Source of the DNA: Allosediminivita sp964397775
Lineage (GTDB): Bacteria > Pseudomonadota > Alphaproteobacteria > Rhodobacterales > Rhodobacteraceae
Reading direction: 5' to 3'
Length of the DNA stretch: 47,627 nt
Assembly: GCA_964397775.1 (NCBI GenBank)
Contig: CAYNKL010000015.1
Coordinates: 1-47,627 of the forward strand
Made by a program: the position numbers and the translations under genes. The notes beneath the pieces are model-generated. The model was not told the DNA's origin and searched no databases. It saw nothing but the letters and a program-made list of their open reading frames with translations. Shown piece by piece: positions 16,963 to 24,108 of this stretch. Within the stretch, counting starts at the first letter, position 1, and the number at the start of each line of letters is the position of its first letter.

Positions 16963-17382
16963 ATGACCGAGATTCACAGTGCCGAAGGTTCCGAGGAAGA
17001 AGCCCGTGACCGCATTCTGGCGCTTCTTGACAGCCACGTCCACGCGAAGGGGAAATCCTTCGAGTCCGAGAAGAAAGTCTACGAGGCGCATGAAGACGGC
17101 CAGTACCTCGGCGGGCTGTCTGCCAAGTTCGCCCTGGATCTGAAATGGGTCTTCGTGGAGCTTCTGGCCGTCACTGAGGCGGGTCGCGGCAAGGGCATCG
17201 GGCGTCAGCTCATGGCGCGCGTGGAAGACGAGGCACGGGATCGCGGCATGCAGGGCATCTGGCTCGACACCTTCTCGTTTCAGGCGCCCGAGTTCTACAA
17301 GCGTCTCGGGTTCAGCGAATTCGGCCGGATCGAGGGATATCCCGTGGACGGCGCCCGGCACTTCCTGATGAAGCGGCTCTGA
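16963..17382 (+). CDS. GNAT-family N-acetyltransferase
   Basis: A 139-residue GNAT acetyltransferase. The acetyl-CoA pyrophosphate-binding loop is clear in AGRGKGIGRQLM (about 78-89), preceded by a strand with VELLAV and followed by the C-terminal EFYKRLGFSEFGRIEGYP typical of small single-domain members. The acceptor is unknown. I chose ATG 16963 because GAGG lies 8 nt upstream; an in-frame ATG at 16927, 7 bp after the dehydrogenase stop, would add 12 residues and has no good RBS. Co-transcription with the upstream flavoprotein gene is plausible. Confidence 0.87.
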   Translation: MTEIHSAEGSEEEARDRILALLDSHVHAKGKSFESEKKVYEAHEDGQYLGGLSAKFALDLKWVFVELLAVTEAGRGKGIGRQLMARVEDEARDRGMQGIWLDTFSFQAPEFYKRLGFSEFGRIEGYPVDGARHFLMKRL

Positions 17383-17411
17383 ATTCTGAAGGTGTTCGGC
17401 CCGGCGCCTCA

Positions 17412-17470
17412 CGGGGCGGTGCCCCGACAGGCTCGGCGACCCGGACGCGAGCGTTCGAAGCGAAGCGCTC
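17412..17470 (+). terminator. Two hairpins after the acetyltransferase gene
   Basis: CGGGGC-GGT-GCCCCG (17412-17426) and GAGCGTTCG-AAG-CGAA(G)CGCTC (17449-17470, one bulge) lie in the 220-bp gap before the MFS gene. Neither has a U-tract. They are the only structure I see in this gap, which otherwise holds the MFS promoter region. Confidence 0.4.
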
Positions 17471-17602
17471 CCCCGGCCCCCCACGCGACGCCTCCCCGCT
17501 CCCATGTCAGGGGGCGGGCCGAAGTGCGAACCGGACCGGAAGCGATGCCGCACCCGCACGGGAATCGCGCCGCCAAGGCACAGCCCGTGCTAGGCTCCCC
17601 TC

Positions 17603-18934
17603 ATGCTGCACCTCCTCGCGCACCGCACCTTCGGACGTCTCTTCGCCGCTCAGGTGATCGCCCTTCTTGGCACGGGCCTCATGACCGTCGCCCTCGGTCT
17701 GCTGGCCTATGACCTCGCCGGAGACCGGGCCGGGGCCGTGCTCGGCACTGCACTGGCCATCAAGATGGTCGCCTATGTCGGTCTCTCCCCCGTCGCCAAC
17801 GCCCTGGCCGAGGGCCTGCCGCGCAAGGCCGTGCTGATCGCAGCCGACCTCGCACGCGCTGCCGTCGCCCTTGCCCTGCCCTTCGTAGACTCGGTCTGGC
17901 AGATCTATGGCCTCATCTTCCTGCTGCAGGCGGCCTCTGCGACCTTCACGCCCACCTTCCAGGCCACCATCCCGGACATCCTGCCCGACGAGGGCGACTA
18001 CACCCGAGCCCTCTCGCTCTCGCGGCTCGCCTACGACATCGAAAACCTCGTAAGCCCCGCGATGGCCGGCCTCCTGCTGCTGGTCATCAGCTACCACGGC
18101 CTCTTTGCCGGCACCGTGGTGGGCTTCCTCGGCTCTGCCCTGCTGGTCGCGACGACGCGGCTGCCCGCCCGGCGGCGCCCGGAGCGGCGCCGCAGTTTCG
18201 CAGACCGTCTCACCCGGGGCCTGCGCATCTACCTTGCCACGCCCCGCCTGCGCGGAATGCTGGCGCTCAATCTCGGCGCCTCCGGGGCCAGCGCCTTCGT
18301 GATCGTGAACACCGTCGTCATCGTCCGCGCGGGCTACGGCGCGTCTGAGGCGCAAGTTGCCTACGCGCTGGCTGCCTTCGGGGGCGGCTCCATGCTCAGC
18401 GCGCTCGCCCTGCCGCGCTTGCTCGAAAGGACCGGGGACCGCCCTGTCATGACGGCGGCCACCGGTGGCATCGCGCTCCTGCTGCTGGCCTGCGGGATCT
18501 GGCTGACGCTGGCGAGCCTCTTTCCCTGGCCTCTCCTGCTGGCTGCATGGGCGCTGGCCGGCGTCCTTTATTCCGCGATCCTGACGCCTTCGGGGCGCCT
18601 GCTGCGCCGGTCGTCGCATGCCGACGACCGCCCCGCGCTCTTCGCCGCGCAGTTCGCGCTAGCCCATGCCTGCTGGCTGGTGAGCTATCCGCTGGCGGGC
18701 CGCGCAGGCGCGGCGCTCGGCATAGGTCCGACGCTGCTGATCCTCGGCGCGATGGCTCTGGCAGGGCTCCTGCTGGCGCTGAGGCTGTGGCCCGTGGGCG
18801 ATCCCCTCGATCCGCCGCACAGGCATCCCGAGCTCGCTCCGGATCACCCGCACCTTCGCGCCCACGGTACAGCCCCGCACCGGCACGCGCTTGTCATCGA
18901 CGACACCCACCCGCGCTGGCCGCGCCATGGCTGA
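17603..18934 (+). CDS. MFS exporter with histidine-rich C-terminal tail
   Basis: A 443-residue major facilitator protein with about 10-12 hydrophobic segments between residues 5 and 395, related to the enterobactin-exporter/MFS_3 group. The last 45 residues form a cytoplasmic tail with about ten histidines (HRHPE, DHPHLRAHG, PHRHALV, DDTHPRWPRHG). Such a tail is reminiscent of the nickel exporter NreB, whose His-rich C-terminus binds metal; a metal or metal-chelate efflux role is inferred, not shown. No clear SD precedes the ATG. A large GC-rich stem structure begins at the stop codon. Confidence 0.85.
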   Translation: MLHLLAHRTFGRLFAAQVIALLGTGLMTVALGLLAYDLAGDRAGAVLGTALAIKMVAYVGLSPVANALAEGLPRKAVLIAADLARAAVALALPFVDSVWQIYGLIFLLQAASATFTPTFQATIPDILPDEGDYTRALSLSRLAYDIENLVSPAMAGLLLLVISYHGLFAGTVVGFLGSALLVATTRLPARRRPERRRSFADRLTRGLRIYLATPRLRGMLALNLGASGASAFVIVNTVVIVRAGYGASEAQVAYALAAFGGGSMLSALALPRLLERTGDRPVMTAATGGIALLLLACGIWLTLASLFPWPLLLAAWALAGVLYSAILTPSGRLLRRSSHADDRPALFAAQFALAHACWLVSYPLAGRAGAALGIGPTLLILGAMALAGLLLALRLWPVGDPLDPPHRHPELAPDHPHLRAHGTAPHRHALVIDDTHPRWPRHG

Positions 18935-18987
18935 TGCCGGGCCCCGGGATACCGCGCCCAAGGCGCGCGCCCGCGTCCCGGGGCATC
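18933..18987 (+). terminator. Branched GC-rich stem-loop after MFS gene
   Basis: GATGCC (18933) pairs with GGCATC (ending 18987) and CCGGGA with TCCCGG just inside, enclosing a second hairpin CGCGCC-CAA-GGCGCG (18953-18967). The structure overlaps the stop codon and probably ends the MFS transcript, though there is no U-tract. Confidence 0.45.
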
Positions 18988-19042
18988 CTTACCATGCGGT
19001 AAACGCCGCCCCTTAACCCATTGATCTTCAACACCCGCAAAA

Positions 19043-19061
19043 ATGTCCCGGCCCGGGACAT
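19043..19061. promoter_or_regulatory. Perfect 19-bp palindrome upstream of AI-2E-type gene
   Basis: ATGTCCCGG-C-CCGGGACAT is a perfect inverted repeat with a single central base, 78 bp before the TTG start of the permease gene and just downstream of an A-rich stretch (CGCAAAAATG). It looks like a dimeric regulator's operator; no regulator gene is adjacent. A TTGACA at about 19105 could be part of the promoter. Confidence 0.45.
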
Positions 19062-19138
19062 CCATTCGCGCTGCTTTCCTGCAACCCGACCCACCTCGCG
19101 CGCGTTGACAGAGGCTGCAGCGAACGAGGGAGACCCAA

Positions 19139-20257
19139 TTGACCACCGAAGAGCAGGCCGGCCCAGATCCGGCCCCCAAGGGTGCCGTGCCCAGATGGGC
19201 CGTCATCGGCATTTTCCTCTTGCTCCTGGTCGCGGGCCTCGCCTACGCACGCAGCTTCCTGATGCCCATGGTGCTGGCCCTGCTGCTGATGCTGGTCTTC
19301 AGCCCGGTCCGGCGGCAGGCCGAACGGTTTGGCCTGCCCACCGGGCTCGCCGCGACGCTGATCGTGGGCACGCTCCTGACCGGCCTCGCCGCAGGTGTCC
19401 TGACCCTCTCCGCCCCCGTCGCCGACTGGGTCGACCGCGCGCCCACCCTCGGCTATGAGTTGCGCTACAAGCTTGAAGAGCTGCGCGGCATGACCGAGGG
19501 CATGCAGCAGGCCGCCGACCAGTTCGGCGAGTTCACCAAGGGCGAGGCCGAACCGGGCGTCCAGCGGGTCAAGATCGAGGAGGACAGCACCGCCTTCGGC
19601 TTTCTCATGACGATCCCCAGCGTCATCGCCCAGATGGTCTTCACCCTCATCCTGCTTTTCTTCCTGCTCGCCTCGGGCGACATGTTCTACGAAAAGATCG
19701 TGCACGTCCTGCCGGCTTTCTCCGACAAGCGCCGCGCCATCCGGATCGCCTACGACATCGAGCGCAAACTCTCGCGCTACCTCTTCACGATCACGGTGAT
19801 CAACGCCGGCCTCGGCCTTAGCGTCGGGATCTCCATGTGGCTGCTCGACATGCCCAACGCCATCCTTTTCGGCGTCCTGGCCTGCCTGCTGAACTTCATC
19901 CCCTACCTCGGCGCGCTCGCCGGGGTGGCCGCTGCGACCGTCGTGGGCATCCTCAGCCTCAACTCGATCAACGAGGCCGCCATCGTGGCAGGTGTCTACT
20001 TCCTGCTCACCAGCATCGAGGGCCAGCTCATCACGCCCTATTTCGTCGGGCGCAGCCTGCGGCTGAACACCGTGATGGTCTTCCTGTCGGTGATGTTCTT
20101 CGCATGGCTCTGGACGGTGGTCGGCATGCTGGTCGCCCTGCCGCTGCTCGTGGCTGTCCGGACCTTCTGCGAGCACATCCCCCAGCTCGAGGGCGTCGGA
20201 CATTTCCTGTCGGCCCGCGGCGCCGAGAAACCGCAGCGCCCCGCCGAGGCGGAGTGA
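19139..20257 (+). CDS. AI-2E family transporter (PerM/TqsA-like)
   Basis: A 372-residue inner-membrane protein of the AI-2E (UPF0118) family. Members include exporters of autoinducer-2 and Na+/H+ antiporters, so the substrate is open. Segments: an N-terminal pair of helices (about 20-55), a third near 68-90, a soluble amphipathic region (about 95-150), then the conserved C-terminal bundle with NFIPYLGALAGV and the family motif EGQLITPYFVGRSLRLN. The start is TTG at 19139, supported by GAGGGAG 6 nt upstream. It is convergent with recN, 4 bp away. A perfect palindrome lies upstream. Confidence 0.92.
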   Translation: MTTEEQAGPDPAPKGAVPRWAVIGIFLLLLVAGLAYARSFLMPMVLALLLMLVFSPVRRQAERFGLPTGLAATLIVGTLLTGLAAGVLTLSAPVADWVDRAPTLGYELRYKLEELRGMTEGMQQAADQFGEFTKGEAEPGVQRVKIEEDSTAFGFLMTIPSVIAQMVFTLILLFFLLASGDMFYEKIVHVLPAFSDKRRAIRIAYDIERKLSRYLFTITVINAGLGLSVGISMWLLDMPNAILFGVLACLLNFIPYLGALAGVAAATVVGILSLNSINEAAIVAGVYFLLTSIEGQLITPYFVGRSLRLNTVMVFLSVMFFAWLWTVVGMLVALPLLVAVRTFCEHIPQLEGVGHFLSARGAEKPQRPAEAE

Positions 20258-20261
20258 GGTT

Positions 20262-21914
20262 CTAGCCTGTCAGCAGGGCCCGCGCTGCGGCGCGGGCCTC
20301 GTCGGTCACTGTGTCGCCCGACAGCATCCGGGCGATTTCGCTTTCCCGCTCCCCCGCATCCAGCGGCACCACGGTCGAGGTGGTGACCTCTCCGTTGACG
20401 CGCTTCTCGACGCGCCAGTGATGCCCGCCAAGCGCCGCTACCTGCGGCGAGTGGGTCACGACAAGCACCTGCCCCTCGCCGGCAAGCGACTTGAGCCTGC
20501 GACCCACCGCGTCGGCGGTCGCCCCGCCCACCCCCCGGTCGATCTCGTCGAAGATCATCGTCACGCCCGCGTTGCGCTCTTCCGACAGGCAGACCTTGAG
20601 CGCCAGCAGGAAACGGCTCAGCTCACCGCCAGAGGCGATCTTGTTGAGCGGCCCGGCGGGCGCCCCGGGGTTCGTTGCGACGGTGAACTGCACCGCGTCA
20701 CGGCCCTCGGGCCCCGGCGCCGCATCGCTCAACCGCGTCTCGAAGACCGCGCGCTCCATCTTGAGCGGCGCAAGCTCGGAGGACACCGCAGCATCCAGCC
20801 GCGCCGCCGCCTTGCCCCGCGCCTCGGTGAGGGCGGTGGCCGCGCCGTCATAGGCGGCATCCGCCGCGGCGACCTCGGCCTCCAGCTCCCCGATCTTTCC
20901 GGCTCCGGCGTCCAGCGCCTCCAGCCGCGCCGAGAGTGTCTCGGCCAGCTCGGGCAGATCGTCCGGCATCACCTGGTGCTTTCGGGCCAGCCCCCGGATC
21001 GCGAAAAGCCGCTCCTCGGTCGCCTCGAGCTCAAAGGGATCGAATTCCAGTGCATCGAGGCAGTCGGCGACGCCCCGCGCCGCATCGTCGAGTTCGGCCA
21101 TGGCGCGTGCCAGCGCGGCGATCGGCTCGTCCAGCCGCCCGTCCGCGCCTTCAGACGCCCCTTCGAGCCGCCGCAACGCATCGGCCATCGCCCCTTCGGC
21201 CCCGTCGTAGCCAAGCGCACCCGAGGCCTTGGAGATGTCTTCTCGTATCTTCTCGGCGCCTTGCATCAGCCGTCGGCGGGTATCGAGCGCCTCGTCCTCT
21301 CCGGCCTCCGGTCCCAGCTCCGTCAATTCCTGCACGGAGTGACGCAGGAACTCCTCTTCCGCCCGCGCCTCGTCCAGCGCCTTGCGCGCGGCATCCAGCG
21401 CCTTGCGCGCCCGTCCGCGTGCCGACCAGAGGCCCTGCAGCTCGGCCAGCATCGGCTCAAGGCCCGCGTAGGTATCGAGGATGTCCCGGTGCCCCTTGGG
21501 GTCCAGAAGCCCACGGTCGTCGTGCTGTCCGTGAAGCTCCACCAGCGTTTCAGACAGCCGCCGCAGCACGTCGCCCGACACACGCCGATCGTTGACCCAA
21601 CCGGTCTTGCGACCATCCTTCGTGTTCACGCGGCGAAGGATCAGCTCGTCGCCCTCGGGCAGCCCGGCGTCGGCCAGAACGGCGCGTGCCGCGTGGCCCT
21701 CGGCCAGATCGAAGACCGCCGTGACCTCGCCCTGCGCGGCACCGCCCCGAACCAATTCGGCACGGCCACGCCACCCCAGAACGAAGCCCAGCGAATCCAG
21801 AAGGATCGACTTGCCCGCCCCGGTCTCGCCGGTCAGCACGTTCAGTCCCGGGCGGAATGACAGATCCAGCCGGTCGATGATGAGAATGTCGCGGATCTCG
21901 AGTGCGCGAAGCAT
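20262..21914 (-). CDS. recN: DNA repair protein RecN
   Basis: SMC-like ATPase acting in double-strand-break repair. The 550-residue protein begins MLRALEIRDILIIDRL, the same register as E. coli RecN, and has Walker A GETGAGKS at 29-36, a long coiled-coil middle (about 150-370), and the C-terminal half-site with GGELSRFLLALK and Walker B MIFDEIDRGVGG. I prefer ATG 21914 on homology; a GTG at 21932 is in frame but lies inside a hairpin. It follows bamD on the same strand after 42 bp and probably shares its transcript. No SOS box was recognised. Confidence 0.94.
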   Translation of the reverse strand: MLRALEIRDILIIDRLDLSFRPGLNVLTGETGAGKSILLDSLGFVLGWRGRAELVRGGAAQGEVTAVFDLAEGHAARAVLADAGLPEGDELILRRVNTKDGRKTGWVNDRRVSGDVLRRLSETLVELHGQHDDRGLLDPKGHRDILDTYAGLEPMLAELQGLWSARGRARKALDAARKALDEARAEEEFLRHSVQELTELGPEAGEDEALDTRRRLMQGAEKIREDISKASGALGYDGAEGAMADALRRLEGASEGADGRLDEPIAALARAMAELDDAARGVADCLDALEFDPFELEATEERLFAIRGLARKHQVMPDDLPELAETLSARLEALDAGAGKIGELEAEVAAADAAYDGAATALTEARGKAAARLDAAVSSELAPLKMERAVFETRLSDAAPGPEGRDAVQFTVATNPGAPAGPLNKIASGGELSRFLLALKVCLSEERNAGVTMIFDEIDRGVGGATADAVGRRLKSLAGEGQVLVVTHSPQVAALGGHHWRVEKRVNGEVTTSTVVPLDAGERESEIARMLSGDTVTDEARAAARALLTG

Positions 21915-21926
21915 GGTGGATGTATC

Positions 21927-21948
21927 AGGCACGCCCGCAGGCGTGCCT
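21927..21948 (-). terminator. Hairpin between bamD and recN
   Basis: AGGCACGCC-CGCA-GGCGTGCCT (plus strand) is a perfect 9-bp stem 8 nt after the bamD stop. It has no U-tract and includes the alternative GTG codon of recN, so it may attenuate recN expression by transcription or translation. Confidence 0.5.
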
Positions 21949-21956
21949 CCCCCGGT

Positions 21957-22811
21957 TCAAAGCCACTCGCCCCTGACCATCTGACGGTAGATCGTGGCAA
22001 GCCAGCTGCTGCCGCGCGCCTCGGGCTTCAGGCCCTGGTTGGTCAGGAGCGCATAGCTGTCCTCGTACCATTCGCTCGACTGGTAATTGTAGCCGAGGAT
22101 CGCGCCGGCGGTCTGCGCCTCGTCCGTCAGCCCCAGAGACAGGTAGCTTTCGACAAGACGATGCAGCGCCTCGGCCGTATGCGTCGTGGTCTGGAAGTCC
22201 TCCACAACGACGCGGAAGCGATTGATCGCCGCGGCGTAATGTTCGCGCTTGAGGTAGTAGCGCCCGACTTCCATCTCCTTGCCGGCAAGGTGATCGAAGG
22301 CAAGATCGAACTTCAGGATCGAACTGCGCGCATATTCGCTGTCGGGATAGCGCTCGATGACCTGGCGCAGCGCCTGCAGCGCCTGGAAGGTCAGGCCCTG
22401 GTCGCGGCCCACAAGCTCGATCTGATCGTAGTAGCTGAGCGCCAGAAGATACTGCGCGTAGGCGGCATCCTCGTCGGCGGGATAGAAGTCGATGTAGCGC
22501 TGAGCGGCAGAGCGCGCTTCCTCGTAGGCCTTGTCCTCGTGGAAGGCATAGGCCTGCATGATCAGCGCGCGCTTGGCCCATTCCGAATACGGATAGAGCC
22601 GCTCGACCTCGCCGAAGTAGAAAGCGGCGTCCTCGTTGTCGTCGCTCTCGAGCTCGTACTCGCCACGCTCGTAGATCTGTTTGGCCGTGTAGCTTTCCAG
22701 CGGCGTACCGCCCGGCCCAGTTTCGCGACGCTCAAATTCGTCACAGGCAGACAGCGCGACCGCCATCGCGGCCGCCGCGATCCACCCTTTGCGCAAAATG
22801 TCGAATGACAT
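21957..22811 (-). CDS. bamD: Outer membrane assembly lipoprotein BamD
   Basis: BamD (ComL/YfiO) is a lipoprotein of the BAM complex that inserts beta-barrel proteins into the outer membrane. The 284-residue protein has a lipoprotein signal peptide with lipobox LSAC, C23 being the lipidated residue, followed by TPR repeats (about 55-270; for example AKQIYERGEYELESDD and YPYSEWAKRALIMQA). ATG 22811 is chosen because it gives a canonical signal peptide and has GGGGGA 8 nt upstream; the frame extends 36 codons further without such features. It lies between lpxC and recN, as in related alphaproteobacteria. Confidence 0.95.
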   Translation of the reverse strand: MSFDILRKGWIAAAAMAVALSACDEFERRETGPGGTPLESYTAKQIYERGEYELESDDNEDAAFYFGEVERLYPYSEWAKRALIMQAYAFHEDKAYEEARSAAQRYIDFYPADEDAAYAQYLLALSYYDQIELVGRDQGLTFQALQALRQVIERYPDSEYARSSILKFDLAFDHLAGKEMEVGRYYLKREHYAAAINRFRVVVEDFQTTTHTAEALHRLVESYLSLGLTDEAQTAGAILGYNYQSSEWYEDSYALLTNQGLKPEARGSSWLATIYRQMVRGEWL

Positions 22812-22945
22812 GCTCGACGTCCCCCACAGCTTCCCGCTTCGGGCCCGGCCCGGCGTTTTCTTGGCTCTAGCACAGAAGATCCGGGTGCAAAACGTCTTAC
22901 CGGCGTTTTCCGCAGGCACAAGCCGCCAGGACCGGCGCCCTCGCG

Positions 22946-23866
22946 TCAGGCGACTTCCGGAACAGCCTCGACCTCGACGCCCGCGCCCGGCAAACGTGCT
23001 GCCTGCACGGCGTCACAGGTCACCAGACGGTAGGCTTCGGGATGCGCGAAGAGCTCGTGGAGTAGCGCATTCGTGATCGCGTGGCCGGCCTTGTGGCCGG
23101 TGTAGTGGCCGAGGATCGGCAGACCTGCCAGCGCAAGATCGCCGAGCGCGTCGAGCATCTTGTGCCGCACCGCCTCGTCCGCGTGGCGCAGGCCACCCGG
23201 GCTCAGGATACGGTCGCCCTCGACCACGACGGCATTCTCGTAGGTGCCGCCACGGGCCTTGCCGGCTGCGCGCATCGCCTCGATATCGGCGGCGCGGCAG
23301 AAGGTGCGGCTGTCGCAAAGCTCGCGCACGAATGCCCCGTTGGCGAGGTTCATGCGGCGGTTCTGCTCGCCGATGGCGGCGTCCGAGAAGGAAATGTGGA
23401 AGTCCATGCTCAGGCCCTGCCCGGGCTCGAGCCGCGCCCAGCCCCTGGGGGTCTGGATCGCAACGGGGGCAAGGATCTCGATGGCACGCACAGGCACGTC
23501 CAGCTGGCGCACACCGCGGCTGAGGATCGCACGCACGAAGGGCGCGGCCGACCCGTCGAGGATCGGAACCTCGGGGCCGTCGATCTCGATCAGGGCATTG
23601 TGCACGCCGCATCCTGCCAGCGCGGCCATGACATGCTCGATCGTCGAGACGGCGACACCGGCCCGGTTCACGATCTGCGTGCAGAGCGGAGAGACCTCGA
23701 CAACGTTCCAGCGCGCCGGGATCATCGCGTCGCCAAGACGGATGTCGGTGCGCTTGAACCAGATGCCGTGCTCCGCGGACGCGGGACGGACGGTCATCCG
23801 GGCGGGCGCGCCGGAATGCAGGCCAACGCCTTCGAACGTCACTGCGGATCGGATGGTAGTCTGCAT
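22946..23866 (-). CDS. lpxC: UDP-3-O-acyl-N-acetylglucosamine deacetylase
   Basis: Zinc enzyme of the first committed step of lipid A synthesis. The 306 residues match the family length. Zinc ligands H78 (STIEHVMAA), H235 and D239 (RHKMLDALGD), the catalytic glutamate E77, and H262 in the GHKAGH motif are all present; the GVGLHSG loop is at 13-19. GGGGTG precedes the ATG. It lies downstream of ftsZ, separated by a strong terminator, so it needs its own promoter in 23867-24050; that stretch is AT-richer than its surroundings and holds TTGATTTGAGGCAC-like candidates but no convincing promoter. Confidence 0.97.
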   Translation of the reverse strand: MQTTIRSAVTFEGVGLHSGAPARMTVRPASAEHGIWFKRTDIRLGDAMIPARWNVVEVSPLCTQIVNRAGVAVSTIEHVMAALAGCGVHNALIEIDGPEVPILDGSAAPFVRAILSRGVRQLDVPVRAIEILAPVAIQTPRGWARLEPGQGLSMDFHISFSDAAIGEQNRRMNLANGAFVRELCDSRTFCRAADIEAMRAAGKARGGTYENAVVVEGDRILSPGGLRHADEAVRHKMLDALGDLALAGLPILGHYTGHKAGHAITNALLHELFAHPEAYRLVTCDAVQAARLPGAGVEVEAVPEVA

Positions 23867-24050
23867 GTCACCCCACGTCGTCTTGTTATGGGCGCCGATG
23901 GGCCGGCGCGGTTCTCCCTATCCCCGAGTGTGGAGATAGCGACGGGGGGCAAGTGCCTCAAATCAAAGATTGTAACTGCGTGAAACATGCGTTGGCGGAA
24001 ACAGGCCAAGTCGCATTCAGTAAGAGATATACGGGCCAATATCCTGTCAT

Positions 24051-24087
24051 CAAAAAGAAAACGCCCCCTGCACTGCAGAGGGCGTTT
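24051..24087 (-). terminator. Rho-independent terminator of ftsZ
   Basis: On the minus strand AAACGCCCTCTGCA is followed by its complement TGCAGGGGGCGTTT (one G-U pair), a stem of at least 11 bp, and then TTTCTTTTT. It lies 22 nt after the ftsZ stop and is the strongest intrinsic terminator in the window. Confidence 0.9.
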
Positions 24088-24108
24088 CGCAATTCGTGAC
24101 CTGTGTCT

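Noticed and set aside
17383..17602. Open frame MFGPAPHGAV... spanning the gap before the MFS gene
   Set aside because: Proline/arginine-rich, runs through two hairpins and into the MFS gene in another frame; no SD or conserved feature.
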